Source: an uncultured Prochlorococcus sp. (GTDB taxonomy: Bacteria > Cyanobacteriota > Cyanobacteriia > PCC-6307 > Cyanobiaceae). Taken from it: DNA of 64,000 bases. The DNA lies in contig CACCZQ010000001.1 of NCBI GenBank assembly GCA_902550485.1, positions 1-64,000 of the forward strand. The letters are read 5' to 3'. A program made the position numbers and the translations under genes. Below, piece by piece: positions 1-10,811 of this stretch (position 1 is the stretch's first letter; each line of letters opens with the position of its first letter). A model generated the notes under the pieces. It saw only the letters and a list, made by a program, of their open reading frames with translations, made no database searches and was not told the DNA's origin.

Positions 1-529
1 TTCCCCATTGTAGTAATTCATATTTTCGCCAAAGTTTTCTTTGAAAGAAAAATACCTCATGATAAAAAAATCTTGGAGCGATTAGCCAAATTGGACCAAA
101 AGTACTGACAATATGATCTGGATCATTTTTTGGGTGATTAACGTGAATATGATGCTGTAAATGGACTCTCGTAAAAACTGGGAAGCTGAATCCTAACAGA
201 ATTGCTGACCCATGACCCATAGCTTGATTTATCCAAGGAATTGGATGAGCGGCTTTATGACAAGCATCATGAATTACAGTACCTTCAATATGTAAGGCTA
301 AAAAAGCAGTGGCTACAAGTAAAGGTAAAGGCCAAACACCTCTATACCACTGCCATATGCTAAGAAAAGCCAGAAAATAACCACCAAAAAATAAACCTAA
401 TGTTGGATTCCAAAAATTTGGCGGATCTACATAATTTTTAATCTCTTTTTGCCAATTAAGTATTTTCGAAGAATTAGAAGTTTTCGTTGTATTTTTAATA
501 GTTAAGTTTGAAATCGGTTCCTGTATTCT
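1..529 (-). CDS. crtR: Beta-carotene hydroxylase (fatty-acid-desaturase superfamily), 3' end outside the window
   Basis: Minus-strand translation gives ...ALHIEGTVIHDACHKAAHPIPWINQAMGHGSAILLGFSFPVFTRVHLQHHIHVNHPKNDPDHIVSTFGPIWLIAPRFF..., with HDACH and HxxHH histidine boxes. Frame is open from the window edge to an in-frame TAA (+ strand 530-532). Start codon unclear (see findings). Confidence 0.85.
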
Positions 530-682
530 TTAATTAATATAACTAATAATTTAAGAAGATTGCATGCACAAATATAAAAAATTTCTTCTAAAAGATTATT
601 AATTTAATTTAATGTGTCAAATTAATCATCTTAAGAAAAAAAATTGTTCAAATAAACTTCTTTCAATTATTATTTTATTTGA

Positions 683-764
683 GCGGTCGTGGCGGAATTG
701 GTAGACGCGCGAGTTTTAGGTACTCGTATCTTCGGGTGTGGGAGTTCAAGTCTCCCCGACCGCA
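683..764 (+). tRNA. tRNA-Leu(TAG)
   Basis: gcggtcg...cgaccgc acceptor stem, long variable arm, GTTCAAGTC T-loop, anticodon loop tttaggt (TAG). Confidence 0.95.
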
Positions 765-836
765 CTTAAGGGAATTCTGATAGATAGTTTGTTTATCTAT
801 ATCAACTTCTTATAATTTTATTAATTAGTTAATTTA

Positions 837-1286
837 ATGAATAGTTTGATATTTTATTTGGGAACTTTTTATATAGTAATTGGGACCATTTTTTTATCTG
901 TACCGATAATTTATCTTGAGCTCGGCAAACCAAAAGACTTAATAAAAGCTTTTTTAAATCTGTTAATAGGTTTTATTTTAATACTTAAAAATAAAACAAT
1001 AGATGAATCATTTTTTATAATTTTGCTCTTGTTCACAGTACTAGTTATTTTTTATTTAGTAGAGCTTTTTTTGTCTAGATGGTACCAATTGACGGATATC
1101 GAAAAGAAAAAAATAACTACCTTTTTGGAATTTAAAAATAATTTTTCGAAAATATTAGAAGCTATGAATCTGGGGTTTGGTAATTTTGCGAATCCTTCAA
1201 ATTTTTTTAATTTTGATAGCAATAATAAAAATACAACCCAAAAAAAGTGGGTAAGAAATGATAAAAATGATAATATAAAAGTCTGA
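837..1286 (+). CDS. Small membrane protein, possibly Ycf66-like
   Basis: ORF with about three hydrophobic segments then a polar tail; faint similarity by eye to Ycf66. Confidence 0.6.
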   Translation: MNSLIFYLGTFYIVIGTIFLSVPIIYLELGKPKDLIKAFLNLLIGFILILKNKTIDESFFIILLLFTVLVIFYLVELFLSRWYQLTDIEKKKITTFLEFKNNFSKILEAMNLGFGNFANPSNFFNFDSNNKNTTQKKWVRNDKNDNIKV

Positions 1287-1407
1287 ATTCAACTAAATTG
1301 GTTATTTGAAACTTCCCAAAAAAACTACAGGTCAATTAAGAAAGAATATAATAGATTAGATTTATATAAAAATTTCATTTGATCACCAATATTTCTTATA
1401 TCTTCGT

Positions 1408-4305
1408 ATGAAATCTCAAAATAGCAAAGAACAAAAAACTGAATTTTCTTATAAAGAAACCTTAAATTTACTTAAGACTGACTTCTCAATGCGTGCCAAC
1501 TCAGTTGTAAGAGAACCTGAGATTCAGAGTTTTTGGGCTAACAATAATATTGATTTTCAATTAGGTTCAAGTAACTCAGGAGAAATATTTACGCTACATG
1601 ATGGTCCTCCTTATGCCAATGGAGCGCTTCATATGGGTCATGCCCTTAACAAGGTTTTAAAAGACATAATCAATAAATACAAAACCCTAAGAGGATTTAG
1701 GGTGCATTACGTCCCTGGCTGGGATTGTCATGGATTACCTATTGAATTAAAAGTTCTTCAGAATTTAAAAGCTGATGAAAGAAAGAATCTTGACACTCTA
1801 AATCTAAGAAAAAAAGCAACAGATTATGCCCATATCCAAATTAATAATCAAATGGAGGGCTTCAAAAGGTGGGGAATATGGGGAGATTGGGATAATCCTT
1901 ACTTAACTCTTAAGAAAAGTTATGAATCTGCTCAGATTGGAGTATTTGGGAAAATGTTTTTAAATGGCTATATATATCGAGGTCTTAAACCTGTGCATTG
2001 GAGTCCAAGTTCCAGGACTGCGCTTGCAGAAGCAGAATTAGAATATCCTGATGAACATTTTTCAAAAAGTATTTATGTTTCTTTAAAAATCACTAAATTA
2101 TCTGAGGAAATTCTATTAAATTTAGTCCAACAAAATCCAAATACCAAAAAAGAATTTTTTCAAGGTAATTCCTTTATAACTATTTGGACTACTACTCCTT
2201 GGACAATACCTGCAAATGAAGCAGTTGCAGTAAATCCAAAAATAAAATACGTTTTTGCTATCGACGAAGAAAAACGAATTTACCTTTTTGCAAAAGATTT
2301 ATCTTCTGAATTAAGTAAGAAATTTAATAAAGAGTTCAAGGTGCTTTTAGAGGTTAAGGGCTCTAAATTAGAATATATTGAATATCAACATCCCTCTAAG
2401 AATAAAAATTGTAGGATTTTAATTGGAGGTGACTATATCACGACAGAATCAGGTACTGGAATTGTTCATACAGCCCCTGGTCACGGGATAGATGATTTTA
2501 ATGTGGGTCAAAAATATGATTTACCAATAACATGTGTTGTTGATGAAAAAGGTAATTTAAATGAATATTCTGGTCAATTCAAAGGATCGAATGTCCTGAA
2601 AGACGCAAATGATTTAATTATTGAGTATCTAAAAGGAAATAATTTTCTTCTATTACAAGAAAATTATAAGCATAGATATCCATATGATTGGAGAACAAAA
2701 AAACCAACTATTTTTAGGGCAACTGAACAATGGTTTGCATCTGTAAATGGCTTTAGATCATCTGCATTAAAGGCAATTGAAGATGTTGAATGGATGCCAG
2801 CAACTGGAAAGAAAAGAATTTATTCTATGGTTGTCGGTAGAGGAGATTGGTGTATTTCTAGACAAAGATCATGGGGAGTCCCAATTCCAGTTTTTTATAA
2901 AAAAAATGGTAATGAAATTCTCCTTAACAGGGAGATAATTAATCATATTCAAAAACTTTTTAGTGAATATGGAGCTGATATTTGGTGGGATTGGGATGTT
3001 AAGAATCTATTGCCAGAAAATTATGCAAAAGAATCGGATCAATGGAAAAAAGGTACAGATACAATGGATGTTTGGTTCGATTCGGGATCTAGCTGGGCGG
3101 CGGTATGTGAACTTAGAAGTGAATTAAAATATCCTGCCGATCTTTATTTAGAGGGCTCAGATCAACATAGAGGATGGTTCCAGTCTTCTTTGCTAACATC
3201 CGTTGCAGTTAATAATAAACCTCCATATAAGAAAGTTTTAACTCACGGTTTTGCACTTGATGAAAACGGAAGAAAAATGAGCAAATCTTTAGGTAATGTT
3301 GTTGATCCAAATATAATTATTAATGGAGGTAACAATAAAAAAACTGAACCTGCTTATGGCGCTGATGTTTTAAGGCTATGGGTAAGCTCTGTAGATTATT
3401 CAGTAGATGTTCCAATTGGTTCAAATATACTCAAGCAACTTTCAGACGTTTACAGAAAAGTTCGTAATACTGCAAGATATCTTTTAGGAAATATTCATGA
3501 TTTTAATCCTACAATTGAAAGTTTTGAAATTGATCAATTACCACTCTTAGATCAATGGATGTTGGGCAGATTAGTTGAGGTTACAGATCAAATATCAAAT
3601 GCTTATGAAAATTATGAATTTTCAAAATTTTTCCAAATCTTACAAAGTTTTTGCGTTGTAGATCTATCAAATTTTTATTTGGATATTGCAAAGGATAGGT
3701 TATATGTAAGTTCTAAATCACAATTTAGGAGAAGATCATGTCAGTTTGTAATGTCAAAAGTTGTTGAAAATTTAGCCGTACTTATTTCTCCAGTGCTTTG
3801 TCATATGGCTGAAGATATTTGGCAAAATATTCCATATTCAACAAATGAAAAATCAGTATTTCAAAGAGGATGGCCAATATTTCCGAAGTTATGGAAAAAT
3901 CAAATTCTTAATGATCACATTGCAAATTTAAGAAATTTGAGAGTTGAAATTAATAAAGCCATAGAAGGATGTAGGAATAAACAAATAATTGGAGCAGCTT
4001 TAGAAACTGAAGTTAATTATTTGCCTGAAGATAAAGTAGTAAAAGATTCACTGACTTGGCTAAAAGAATTTGGCAATCAAGATGTAGATTTATTTAGGGA
4101 TTGGCTTATAGTTTCAAACTTCCAAGTGGTATCCAATTTGGTCGAGAATTCTCTAATTACCGATAACAATGCACTTGGGAAAATCCAAATAATAAAAGCT
4201 CATGGTCAAAAATGTGATAGATGTTGGCATTATCAAAAAGAAACTTTTAATGGAATCCAAAATACAAAATTATGCAAACGATGTTCAAATATTATTAATA
4301 TTTAA
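1408..4305 (+). CDS. ileS: Isoleucyl-tRNA synthetase
   Basis: [19 protein letters not shown] (HIGH-type), [10 protein letters not shown] (KMSKS), C-terminal CDRCWHY...CKRC zinc motif. Confidence 0.98.
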   Translation: MKSQNSKEQKTEFSYKETLNLLKTDFSMRANSVVREPEIQSFWANNNIDFQLGSSNSGEIFTLHDGPPYANGALHMGHALNKVLKDIINKYKTLRGFRVHYVPGWDCHGLPIELKVLQNLKADERKNLDTLNLRKKATDYAHIQINNQMEGFKRWGIWGDWDNPYLTLKKSYESAQIGVFGKMFLNGYIYRGLKPVHWSPSSRTALAEAELEYPDEHFSKSIYVSLKITKLSEEILLNLVQQNPNTKKEFFQGNSFITIWTTTPWTIPANEAVAVNPKIKYVFAIDEEKRIYLFAKDLSSELSKKFNKEFKVLLEVKGSKLEYIEYQHPSKNKNCRILIGGDYITTESGTGIVHTAPGHGIDDFNVGQKYDLPITCVVDEKGNLNEYSGQFKGSNVLKDANDLIIEYLKGNNFLLLQENYKHRYPYDWRTKKPTIFRATEQWFASVNGFRSSALKAIEDVEWMPATGKKRIYSMVVGRGDWCISRQRSWGVPIPVFYKKNGNEILLNREIINHIQKLFSEYGADIWWDWDVKNLLPENYAKESDQWKKGTDTMDVWFDSGSSWAAVCELRSELKYPADLYLEGSDQHRGWFQSSLLTSVAVNNKPPYKKVLTHGFALDENGRKMSKSLGNVVDPNIIINGGNNKKTEPAYGADVLRLWVSSVDYSVDVPIGSNILKQLSDVYRKVRNTARYLLGNIHDFNPTIESFEIDQLPLLDQWMLGRLVEVTDQISNAYENYEFSKFFQILQSFCVVDLSNFYLDIAKDRLYVSSKSQFRRRSCQFVMSKVVENLAVLISPVLCHMAEDIWQNIPYSTNEKSVFQRGWPIFPKLWKNQILNDHIANLRNLRVEINKAIEGCRNKQIIGAALETEVNYLPEDKVVKDSLTWLKEFGNQDVDLFRDWLIVSNFQVVSNLVENSLITDNNALGKIQIIKAHGQKCDRCWHYQKETFNGIQNTKLCKRCSNIINI

Positions 4306-4310
4306 TTTAC

Positions 4311-4646
4311 TTAAATCCAGTTTTTTTGATTTAAAAAGAAAAATGTGTCTTGATTTTCTCTAATCAAATTATTTTTGTTTTCTGTGAATGGTGCCTTATA
4401 AAGTTTAAAATTGTTAATTACATAGCATAGTTCTATAACTTTCTTTTCTAAATCTATCTCAATTGGGTGAGTGGTAGAGCTACTGAAACCTTTGAAAATA
4501 AGTATTTCTAAATTTTCCTTGTAGTTTTCTTTTAGAATGAAACCTTCTAGTTTAAGTATCCTATTAGGTATCTTGGAACTTATTTTTTCAAGATTATTTA
4601 TTAAATTAATTTCTATCATTTTCGGAGAAGTAAGAGTTTCTTCCAT
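4311..4646 (-). CDS. Conserved hypothetical protein
   Basis: 111-aa ORF, co-directional with and overlapping the 3' end of the next minus-strand ORF. Confidence 0.55.
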   Translation of the reverse strand: MEETLTSPKMIEINLINNLEKISSKIPNRILKLEGFILKENYKENLEILIFKGFSSSTTHPIEIDLEKKVIELCYVINNFKLYKAPFTENKNNLIRENQDTFFFLNQKNWI

Positions 4647-5229
4647 TTTTAGGAAATTTGATTATTGACCATTGAATAAGGCCTAAAGTATAGATTAATA
4701 ACGAAAATAATCCTAAAAATTTTGCTATCGGCTGAGTAAAGTTAGTTCCGAAGAAAAAATTAAATAAATTTTTTATAAAAATATGTAAATTTGAAGAAGG
4801 CAGAAGCCATGCTGCGCATGAATCAGAATTAATAAAAGAAAAGCAGTCTAAGTTTTGTAAGCTCTGAATCAAGAAATTGAGAGATATAAAAGTTAGCGTC
4901 CATCTCCATATTTTTGTCGTTGTGGTAAGAGAGTAAGAAAAATCATATTCTTTTAATTCATCATTAATATCGTTCCAAAACCAAACTGAAACTGTCATTA
5001 ATAGTGTTGATATATTTGTTATCAAAAGAGCATAATTATATTTGCCTATTAAAAGTAATAGGCTTATAAAAAATAAAAGGGATACTTTCCAATATATTGA
5101 AAGAAGTTTATAAACTGCTTTATTTCTTTTTTTAATTGACCAAAATGATAAAGTAACAGGTATACCAATCAGGAAAATTATTGAAAGTTGAAAGGATAGC
5201 CAAATAGAAAGTTGATTAAAAACGTTCAA
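4606..5229 (-). CDS. DUF3177-like membrane protein
   Basis: About five hydrophobic segments; N-terminus resembles cyanobacterial DUF3177 proteins. Confidence 0.65.
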   Translation of the reverse strand: MNVFNQLSIWLSFQLSIIFLIGIPVTLSFWSIKKRNKAVYKLLSIYWKVSLLFFISLLLLIGKYNYALLITNISTLLMTVSVWFWNDINDELKEYDFSYSLTTTTKIWRWTLTFISLNFLIQSLQNLDCFSFINSDSCAAWLLPSSNLHIFIKNLFNFFFGTNFTQPIAKFLGLFSLLIYTLGLIQWSIIKFPKNGRNSYFSENDRN

Positions 5230-5350
5230 AACTTTTTCTTTTTAAACACATAATAATTAAACATCAAACTTTTACTTTTGAACTTACTATTGTCATAGTT
5301 ATGAATATTATGCATCCTTATATTATTGCCTAAATATATATATAAATTGT

Positions 5351-5980
5351 ATGAGACAGCATGTTAATCCTCTTAGTAGTAATTTCAATCAAATTAAAAG
5401 AATACCTTCTTTGAGTGAAATGTTTGGAGATTCTAAATTGAATCTTCATTTGGATATAGGTTGTGCTGCTGGTGAGTTTCTATTCGATTTAGCTTTAGTT
5501 AACACCAGTTGGAATTATTTGGGAATTGAAATCCGTGAGAAATTAGTTAAAAATGCCAAATTAAAAGTTCTTAAAAGAGAAATCAATAATCTATATTTTG
5601 TTTTTGGAAATGCTAATAATATTTTTAATGATAAACAAAGTAAATTTATTATCGAAAATCTAAAAAGTATTTCTTTTAATTTTCCTGATCCATGGTTTAA
5701 AAAAAAACATCATAAAAGGCGTGTAATTCAGCCAAAATTTATTAATATTCTTTCAAATTCATTACAGAAAGGAACCCTAATCTTTGTAAAAACAGATGTA
5801 AAGGATTTATTCGATTATATGGATTGCACTATATTGAGTAATTTTTATTTTAAAACGATAGATAAAACAGATTTTAATTTATCCGACAGTTTTAATCCAA
5901 ATAAAATTAAAACTAATCGGGAAAAGTATGTGATGCTTAATCGACTTGATATTTTTGAAAGAATTTATATAAAAATTTGA
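5351..5980 (+). CDS. trmB: tRNA (guanine-N7)-methyltransferase
   Basis: [17 protein letters not shown] motif; [22 protein letters not shown] signature. Confidence 0.95.
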   Translation: MRQHVNPLSSNFNQIKRIPSLSEMFGDSKLNLHLDIGCAAGEFLFDLALVNTSWNYLGIEIREKLVKNAKLKVLKREINNLYFVFGNANNIFNDKQSKFIIENLKSISFNFPDPWFKKKHHKRRVIQPKFINILSNSLQKGTLIFVKTDVKDLFDYMDCTILSNFYFKTIDKTDFNLSDSFNPNKIKTNREKYVMLNRLDIFERIYIKI

Positions 5981-5987
5981 TTCATCG

Positions 5988-7340
5988 TTAATTTATTATT
6001 TTATTAATTTCTAAAAGGAGTTTGTTTTTTATTTCATTTGATAGAGAACGAACTTCATTATGATTTTTGGCTTCAACTAAAACTCTCATTACGGGTTCTG
6101 TGCCGCTAGGCCTTATGTAAACTCTACAATGATCCGAATATATTTCCTGAAAATTTTCTATAGTTTGATCAATTAAGATTTTGTTTTTTGGATTTAATTT
6201 ATTAATATTAAAATCTAAATTGATATTGGTTAGTTTTTGAGGAAAAGGTTCGAAACTACTTTTTAGCCATTCATTTAAATTAATATTTTTCTTTTTACAA
6301 TATTTAGAAATTTGAAGTGCTGTCAATATCCCATCTCCGGAAAAGTTATTAATTTTTGAAAGTATATGACCTGACTGCTCACCTCCTAAAACGGCTCTTT
6401 TTTTCTTGATTGCGTCAAAAACATATTTATCTCCTACATCAGTTCTATATAAAATTCCTCCAATTTTCTTCCAGGCATTTTCAAAACCTAGGTTTGCCAT
6501 TTGTGTTGATATAAGTACATTATTTGTGAGAATTTTTTGTTCCATAAGTTCTCTACCCCAAAGAAAAAGAATGTGATCTCCATCTAACACATTGCCTCTT
6601 GAATCTATTCCAATTACTCTATCGGCATCTCCATCGAAGCTAAATCCCATATCTGCAGGACTCTCTAGTAATGCTTTTTTTAATGGATTTAGGTTAGTAG
6701 AGCCACAATTCATGTTAATTTTTAATCCATTTTTAGTGTTATTGATCACTCTTACATCAGCACCAAGAGACTGAAAAATTTGTTCTGCGCAGGTTGTCGC
6801 TGATCCGTAGCATGTGTCTAATATTATTTTCAAACCGCTTAAATTTTCTCCACCCATTGTTTGGATTAGACTTTTAAAATAAACATCCAAAAGATCTTTA
6901 TTTGTATTTACGGGACTCACTTTTGTAGGAAGTAATATATTTTGATTGGACTCTTCAATTAATTTTTGAATTTTATTTTCAAAATATTTTGTAATTTTCT
7001 GACCATTATGATCAAAAATTTTTATCCCATTATATTCTGGTGGATTATGACTTGCTGATATCATGATCCCACTACTCAGGTTCTCGTGTTTGATTAAAAA
7101 AGGTATAGCTGGGGTAGGGCAGATTCCAAGATTTATAAATTTTTTGCCACTTTCATTTATACCTTGTGTTATAGCTTTAAGTAGAATATCTCCACTAATT
7201 CTTGTATCTCTTCCAATTAATATTGGATTTTTATTTTCTAAAGTCGAACCTAGATAATATCCTACTTTGTAGGCTAAAGAATAAGTTATCTCTTTATTAA
7301 ATCTTCCTCTTATTCCATCAGTTCCAAAGATTGACTGCAT
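5988..7340 (-). CDS. glmM: Phosphoglucosamine mutase
   Basis: FGTDGIRG start, [14 protein letters not shown] phosphoserine loop, FDGDADRV metal loop, RPSGTEP phosphate loop. Confidence 0.95.
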   Translation of the reverse strand: MQSIFGTDGIRGRFNKEITYSLAYKVGYYLGSTLENKNPILIGRDTRISGDILLKAITQGINESGKKFINLGICPTPAIPFLIKHENLSSGIMISASHNPPEYNGIKIFDHNGQKITKYFENKIQKLIEESNQNILLPTKVSPVNTNKDLLDVYFKSLIQTMGGENLSGLKIILDTCYGSATTCAEQIFQSLGADVRVINNTKNGLKINMNCGSTNLNPLKKALLESPADMGFSFDGDADRVIGIDSRGNVLDGDHILFLWGRELMEQKILTNNVLISTQMANLGFENAWKKIGGILYRTDVGDKYVFDAIKKKRAVLGGEQSGHILSKINNFSGDGILTALQISKYCKKKNINLNEWLKSSFEPFPQKLTNINLDFNINKLNPKNKILIDQTIENFQEIYSDHCRVYIRPSGTEPVMRVLVEAKNHNEVRSLSNEIKNKLLLEINKIIN

Positions 7341-7451
7341 AATTAGATTTCAGGAATCAAAGAAATTTTTGATAATTATTTAGTTCTTATTTTATCAGTT
7401 AATTAAAAGCTTATAGATTTCAATTCTCTTTATTTATTTAACTTATCTAAG

Positions 7452-8021
7452 ATGTCTTTAGTTAGTAATACCCTAATAGTGCAATCTGAAAGGCGAGTAT
7501 CAATTTTAAAGACAAATTTAAAAGCAATACTTATTGCGATCATATCTATTGTTATTATTTTATCCGTTTTGTTTAGAAATCCCTTTTTAAAATCAACTTA
7601 TCTTCTGAGGAGTTTTGGAGAATTATCTGTTGATCCTAATATAGCTTTTACAAATAATAAACCTACATTCTTGGAATTTTATGCTGAATGGTGCGAAGTT
7701 TGCAAAGAAATGGCTCCACAAGTTTCTGCCTTAAAAGATGAATACGAAAAAGATATTAATTTTGTTTTTTTAAATGTTGATAATCAAAAGTGGGGTAATT
7801 ATATCCAGCAGTTTGCAGTTAACGGAATACCTCAAGTTAATCTTTTGGATAAGAAGGGTAATTTAATATCTACATTTATTGGTAAACAAGATGAAATAAA
7901 AATAAGAGAATCCATTAAGAATTTACAAAAAGAAGAAAAACCCTATGAGGAAATTATTAATGCTGAATTTTCAAAAATTCAAGAAAATAATAGGGATGTT
8001 AGTCCTCGTAGTCATGGATAA
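7452..8021 (+). CDS. Membrane-anchored thioredoxin-like protein (TxlA/HCF164 type)
   Basis: N-terminal TM helix, then FLEFYAEWCEVCKEMAP active site. Confidence 0.85.
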   Translation: MSLVSNTLIVQSERRVSILKTNLKAILIAIISIVIILSVLFRNPFLKSTYLLRSFGELSVDPNIAFTNNKPTFLEFYAEWCEVCKEMAPQVSALKDEYEKDINFVFLNVDNQKWGNYIQQFAVNGIPQVNLLDKKGNLISTFIGKQDEIKIRESIKNLQKEEKPYEEIINAEFSKIQENNRDVSPRSHG

Positions 8022-8024
8022 TTG

Positions 8025-8657
8025 TTACCATTCTAAAGATTTTGATACGATCGGGAAACTTTCTTTAAAAATAGACTTGCAATTTTGAGCGATAGACTTA
8101 TGTTCTTTTTGGGTACCGTGAGCTGATCTTAAATTAATGTAATGGATCCACGATCTGCATGATCCAGACATATAGATTCTTGTTGGAGTTGCTAATGGTA
8201 AAACAAATCTCGCACATTCTTTGGCTACCCCTTCAGCAAGTAAATCTTCATATAATTCTGAAGCAGCCTGAAAATGTAAACCAATTTTTTCATTGAATCT
8301 TTTTTTTAACTCAAAAGGTAGATCAGGGATTGAATTTTGCCTATTTTTAAAATCTTGACGCCTCAATTCTGGTAAGGGGATATTACCTAATTGAGAACTA
8401 TCTGCATATCTCTGTGAAAATTCCTGAAAAGTAAATGATCTGTGTCTTAATATCTGGGCAGCGATGCCTCTGTTGGTTTCTATTTGTAAGGTCATGAATG
8501 ACTGTTCAAAAACACTCCAATGTTCATTTTTAATGCAATAACTCAATAATTTCGAATAGTCTGCATTTTCCTGATTTTTTGGATTACTAACTCTTGCAAT
8601 GTAAGCCATTGTTTTTTCTGCATCAGGAGTTAGCGAAATTAGCTCAACTTTACTCAT
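8025..8657 (-). CDS. thyX: Flavin-dependent thymidylate synthase
   Basis: RHRSFTFQEFSQRY ThyX motif. Confidence 0.97.
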   Translation of the reverse strand: MSKVELISLTPDAEKTMAYIARVSNPKNQENADYSKLLSYCIKNEHWSVFEQSFMTLQIETNRGIAAQILRHRSFTFQEFSQRYADSSQLGNIPLPELRRQDFKNRQNSIPDLPFELKKRFNEKIGLHFQAASELYEDLLAEGVAKECARFVLPLATPTRIYMSGSCRSWIHYINLRSAHGTQKEHKSIAQNCKSIFKESFPIVSKSLEW

Positions 8658-8658
8658 T

Positions 8659-9252
8659 TCAGATCTTTGCTAGAGTCACTTTTTCTGGTTGGTTTTGATA
8701 TTTACCTCTTCTATCTTCATATGTTGTAGAACATGGATCACCCTCAAAAAAGAGCAGTTGGCAAATACCCTCTTCAGCATAAATTCTGCAATCTGCACCT
8801 GAACTATTACTAAACTCTAAAGTTAGATGTCCTTCCCAACCTGCCTCTGCGGGCGTTGTGTTAACAATTATTCCTAGTCTTGCGTAAGTACTTTTGCCTA
8901 TACAGATTACAGTTATATTTTCAGGTACTTTCATCTTTTCTAAAGCCACTCCTAAACCATAGGAGTGAGCAGGGAGAATAAAAAAGTCTCCATCTTTATC
9001 GTGGTGCAGAACAGTTTTTTCTAAATTATTAGGATTAAAATTTTTGGGATTCATCACAGTCCCAGGGATATGCCTGAAAATTAGGAATTCTTTTGATGAA
9101 AGTCTTAAATCATAGCCATATGATGAACATCCGTAACTCAAAACTGGCTTTTGTTTATTGTGAGGTTCAAGATGCCTTACAAGATTTGATTGAAAGGGAT
9201 TTATCATTCCTTCCGCGGCTTTTTGATTTATCCAGAGATCATTTTTTAGCAT
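8659..9252 (-). CDS. dcd: dCTP deaminase
   Basis: KSTYARLGIIVNTTPAEAGWEGHLTLEFSN signature. Confidence 0.96.
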   Translation of the reverse strand: MLKNDLWINQKAAEGMINPFQSNLVRHLEPHNKQKPVLSYGCSSYGYDLRLSSKEFLIFRHIPGTVMNPKNFNPNNLEKTVLHHDKDGDFFILPAHSYGLGVALEKMKVPENITVICIGKSTYARLGIIVNTTPAEAGWEGHLTLEFSNSSGADCRIYAEEGICQLLFFEGDPCSTTYEDRRGKYQNQPEKVTLAKI

Positions 9253-9256
9253 TGTT

Positions 9257-9838
9257 TTATGAGCGAAGTTCGGTAATTTGGTTGGCCATTAATAATAAAT
9301 CTTTAGGAATATCTGTACCAGTAAGGATTACATCTCCTGATATAAATCGGTTTTCAAGTGTTGAAATCAAATCATCTTTATCAATGATTTTCATGTCAAT
9401 AGCTAAAAAAATTTCATCAAGTATTACTTGGTCATTCTCGCCAGACTGTAGTTCTTTTTTACAAAAATTCCATAATTCAATAGTAGATTCATGAATAGCT
9501 TTTTTTAAATTTTTATTATTTTCAATAGCTCCAGTATTATATTGATCAAAGGAATGTGATGATCTTACCCAGGTTAAATTACCGCATAGCTTTACTGCAT
9601 TATCTACTCCTTGCTTGACCCCGCCTTTCATAAATTGTATTAATAGCACTTTCCTGCCAAGAGCAGCATTTCTTAGAGAGTCTCTAATGATAGATGGGTA
9701 GCTGCCTCGATATGAAGATTGATAGATTTGAATTTGTCCGTTTTGTGTAAATCTTTTAGAGTTGATTTTGTTAGCATTATTTGTATCTACAACATCAAGA
9801 CTTCTTTTGGAATAAATATGGGATGAACTAATTACCAT
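9257..9838 (-). CDS. CobA/CobO-type corrinoid adenosyltransferase-like protein
   Basis: KVLLIQFMKGG, VILDEIFLAID and VILTGTDIPKDLLLMANQITELR match the family; Walker A (GNGKGKTT) is not visible. Confidence 0.75.
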   Translation of the reverse strand: MVISSSHIYSKRSLDVVDTNNANKINSKRFTQNGQIQIYQSSYRGSYPSIIRDSLRNAALGRKVLLIQFMKGGVKQGVDNAVKLCGNLTWVRSSHSFDQYNTGAIENNKNLKKAIHESTIELWNFCKKELQSGENDQVILDEIFLAIDMKIIDKDDLISTLENRFISGDVILTGTDIPKDLLLMANQITELRS

Positions 9839-9975
9839 TATTTAGATTCTTTCTACATGCAGTATAATTAGATTCTATTGACACTGCATATAGTGTAATT
9901 TTACTTAAAAAAGGGTTAAGCAAGTTGAAACTGACTGAAAAGGTCTTGTTAATTATATGAGAAGAATTGAAAATT

Positions 9976-10017
9976 GTTACTGTTGATACAAGATATTTTA
10001 TGGTGCCTCCTTAAATT
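9976..10017 (+). promoter_or_regulatory. Candidate NtcA-activated promoter of ntcA: GTT-N8-TAC-N22-TAAATT
   Basis: GTTACTGTTGATAC at 9976-9989, exactly 22 bp, then TAAATT (TAN3T) at 10012-10017. Confidence 0.65.
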
Positions 10018-10037
10018 TTTTAATAGTCAAGATATTT

Positions 10038-10772
10038 ATGATACCTGCTTCACGAGGATTAAACCGCTTTAATTCGCAACAGTCCGGACAAAGTAAAATT
10101 AACACTGTTGGGGAACGTTTCCCAATTAATAGAACTTTAATGGAAGTTATTAAAGGTCTAGATGGCGCAAGCACAGAAATGATTGAGAGATCTAAAACAA
10201 TATTTTTCCCTGGGGACCCTGCTGAGAGGGTTTATCTTATAAGAAGAGGAGCAGTAAGACTGTCAAGAGTTTATGAGTCAGGTGAAGAAATAACTGTGGC
10301 TCTTTTAAGAGAAAATAGTCTCTTTGGTGTCTTATCTCTTCTAACAGGCCACAGATCTGATCGTTTTTACCATGCTGTAGCATTTACAAGAGTTGAAATG
10401 ATAACAGCACCTGCAAATTCTGTTTTAAGAGCTATAGAGGAAGACGCATCAGTAGGACTCTTACTTTTACAGGGGCTTTCAAGTAGAATCTTGCAAACTG
10501 AAACAATGATAGAAACTCTTACACATAGAGATATGTCTTCTCGTCTAGTAAGTTTTTTAATGGTTCTTTGTAGAGACTTTGGAGTTGCAGGTGAAAAAGG
10601 TATTACAATAGACCTAAGACTTTCACATCAGGCAATTGCTGAAGCTATTGGTTCTACAAGAGTAACCATTACAAGATTATTAGGCGATTTAAAGGATTCA
10701 GGACTTTTAAATATTGAGAGAAAAAAAATCACAGTGTTCGATCCAATTGCTCTTGCAAAAAGATTTAATTGA
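10038..10772 (+). CDS. ntcA: Global nitrogen regulator NtcA (CRP/FNR family)
   Basis: cNMP-binding fold and [28 protein letters not shown]. Confidence 0.98.
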   Translation: MIPASRGLNRFNSQQSGQSKINTVGERFPINRTLMEVIKGLDGASTEMIERSKTIFFPGDPAERVYLIRRGAVRLSRVYESGEEITVALLRENSLFGVLSLLTGHRSDRFYHAVAFTRVEMITAPANSVLRAIEEDASVGLLLLQGLSSRILQTETMIETLTHRDMSSRLVSFLMVLCRDFGVAGEKGITIDLRLSHQAIAEAIGSTRVTITRLLGDLKDSGLLNIERKKITVFDPIALAKRFN

Positions 10773-10811
10773 TTCATTATAAATTATGATGTATGAGATA
10801 TATGCAAAAGT

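Noticed and set aside
780-800. Hairpin atagata-gtttgtt-tatctat after tRNA-Leu
   Set aside because: AT-only style stem without a U tract; not convincing as a terminator.
9093-9494. 133-aa plus-strand ORF
   Set aside because: Antisense to well-supported dcd and the CobO-like gene.
9857-9889. Inverted repeat atgcagt...actgcat with a TATAAT upstream of the CobO-like gene
   Set aside because: Only 7 bp with a 19-nt spacer in AT-rich DNA; too easily chance to call a site.
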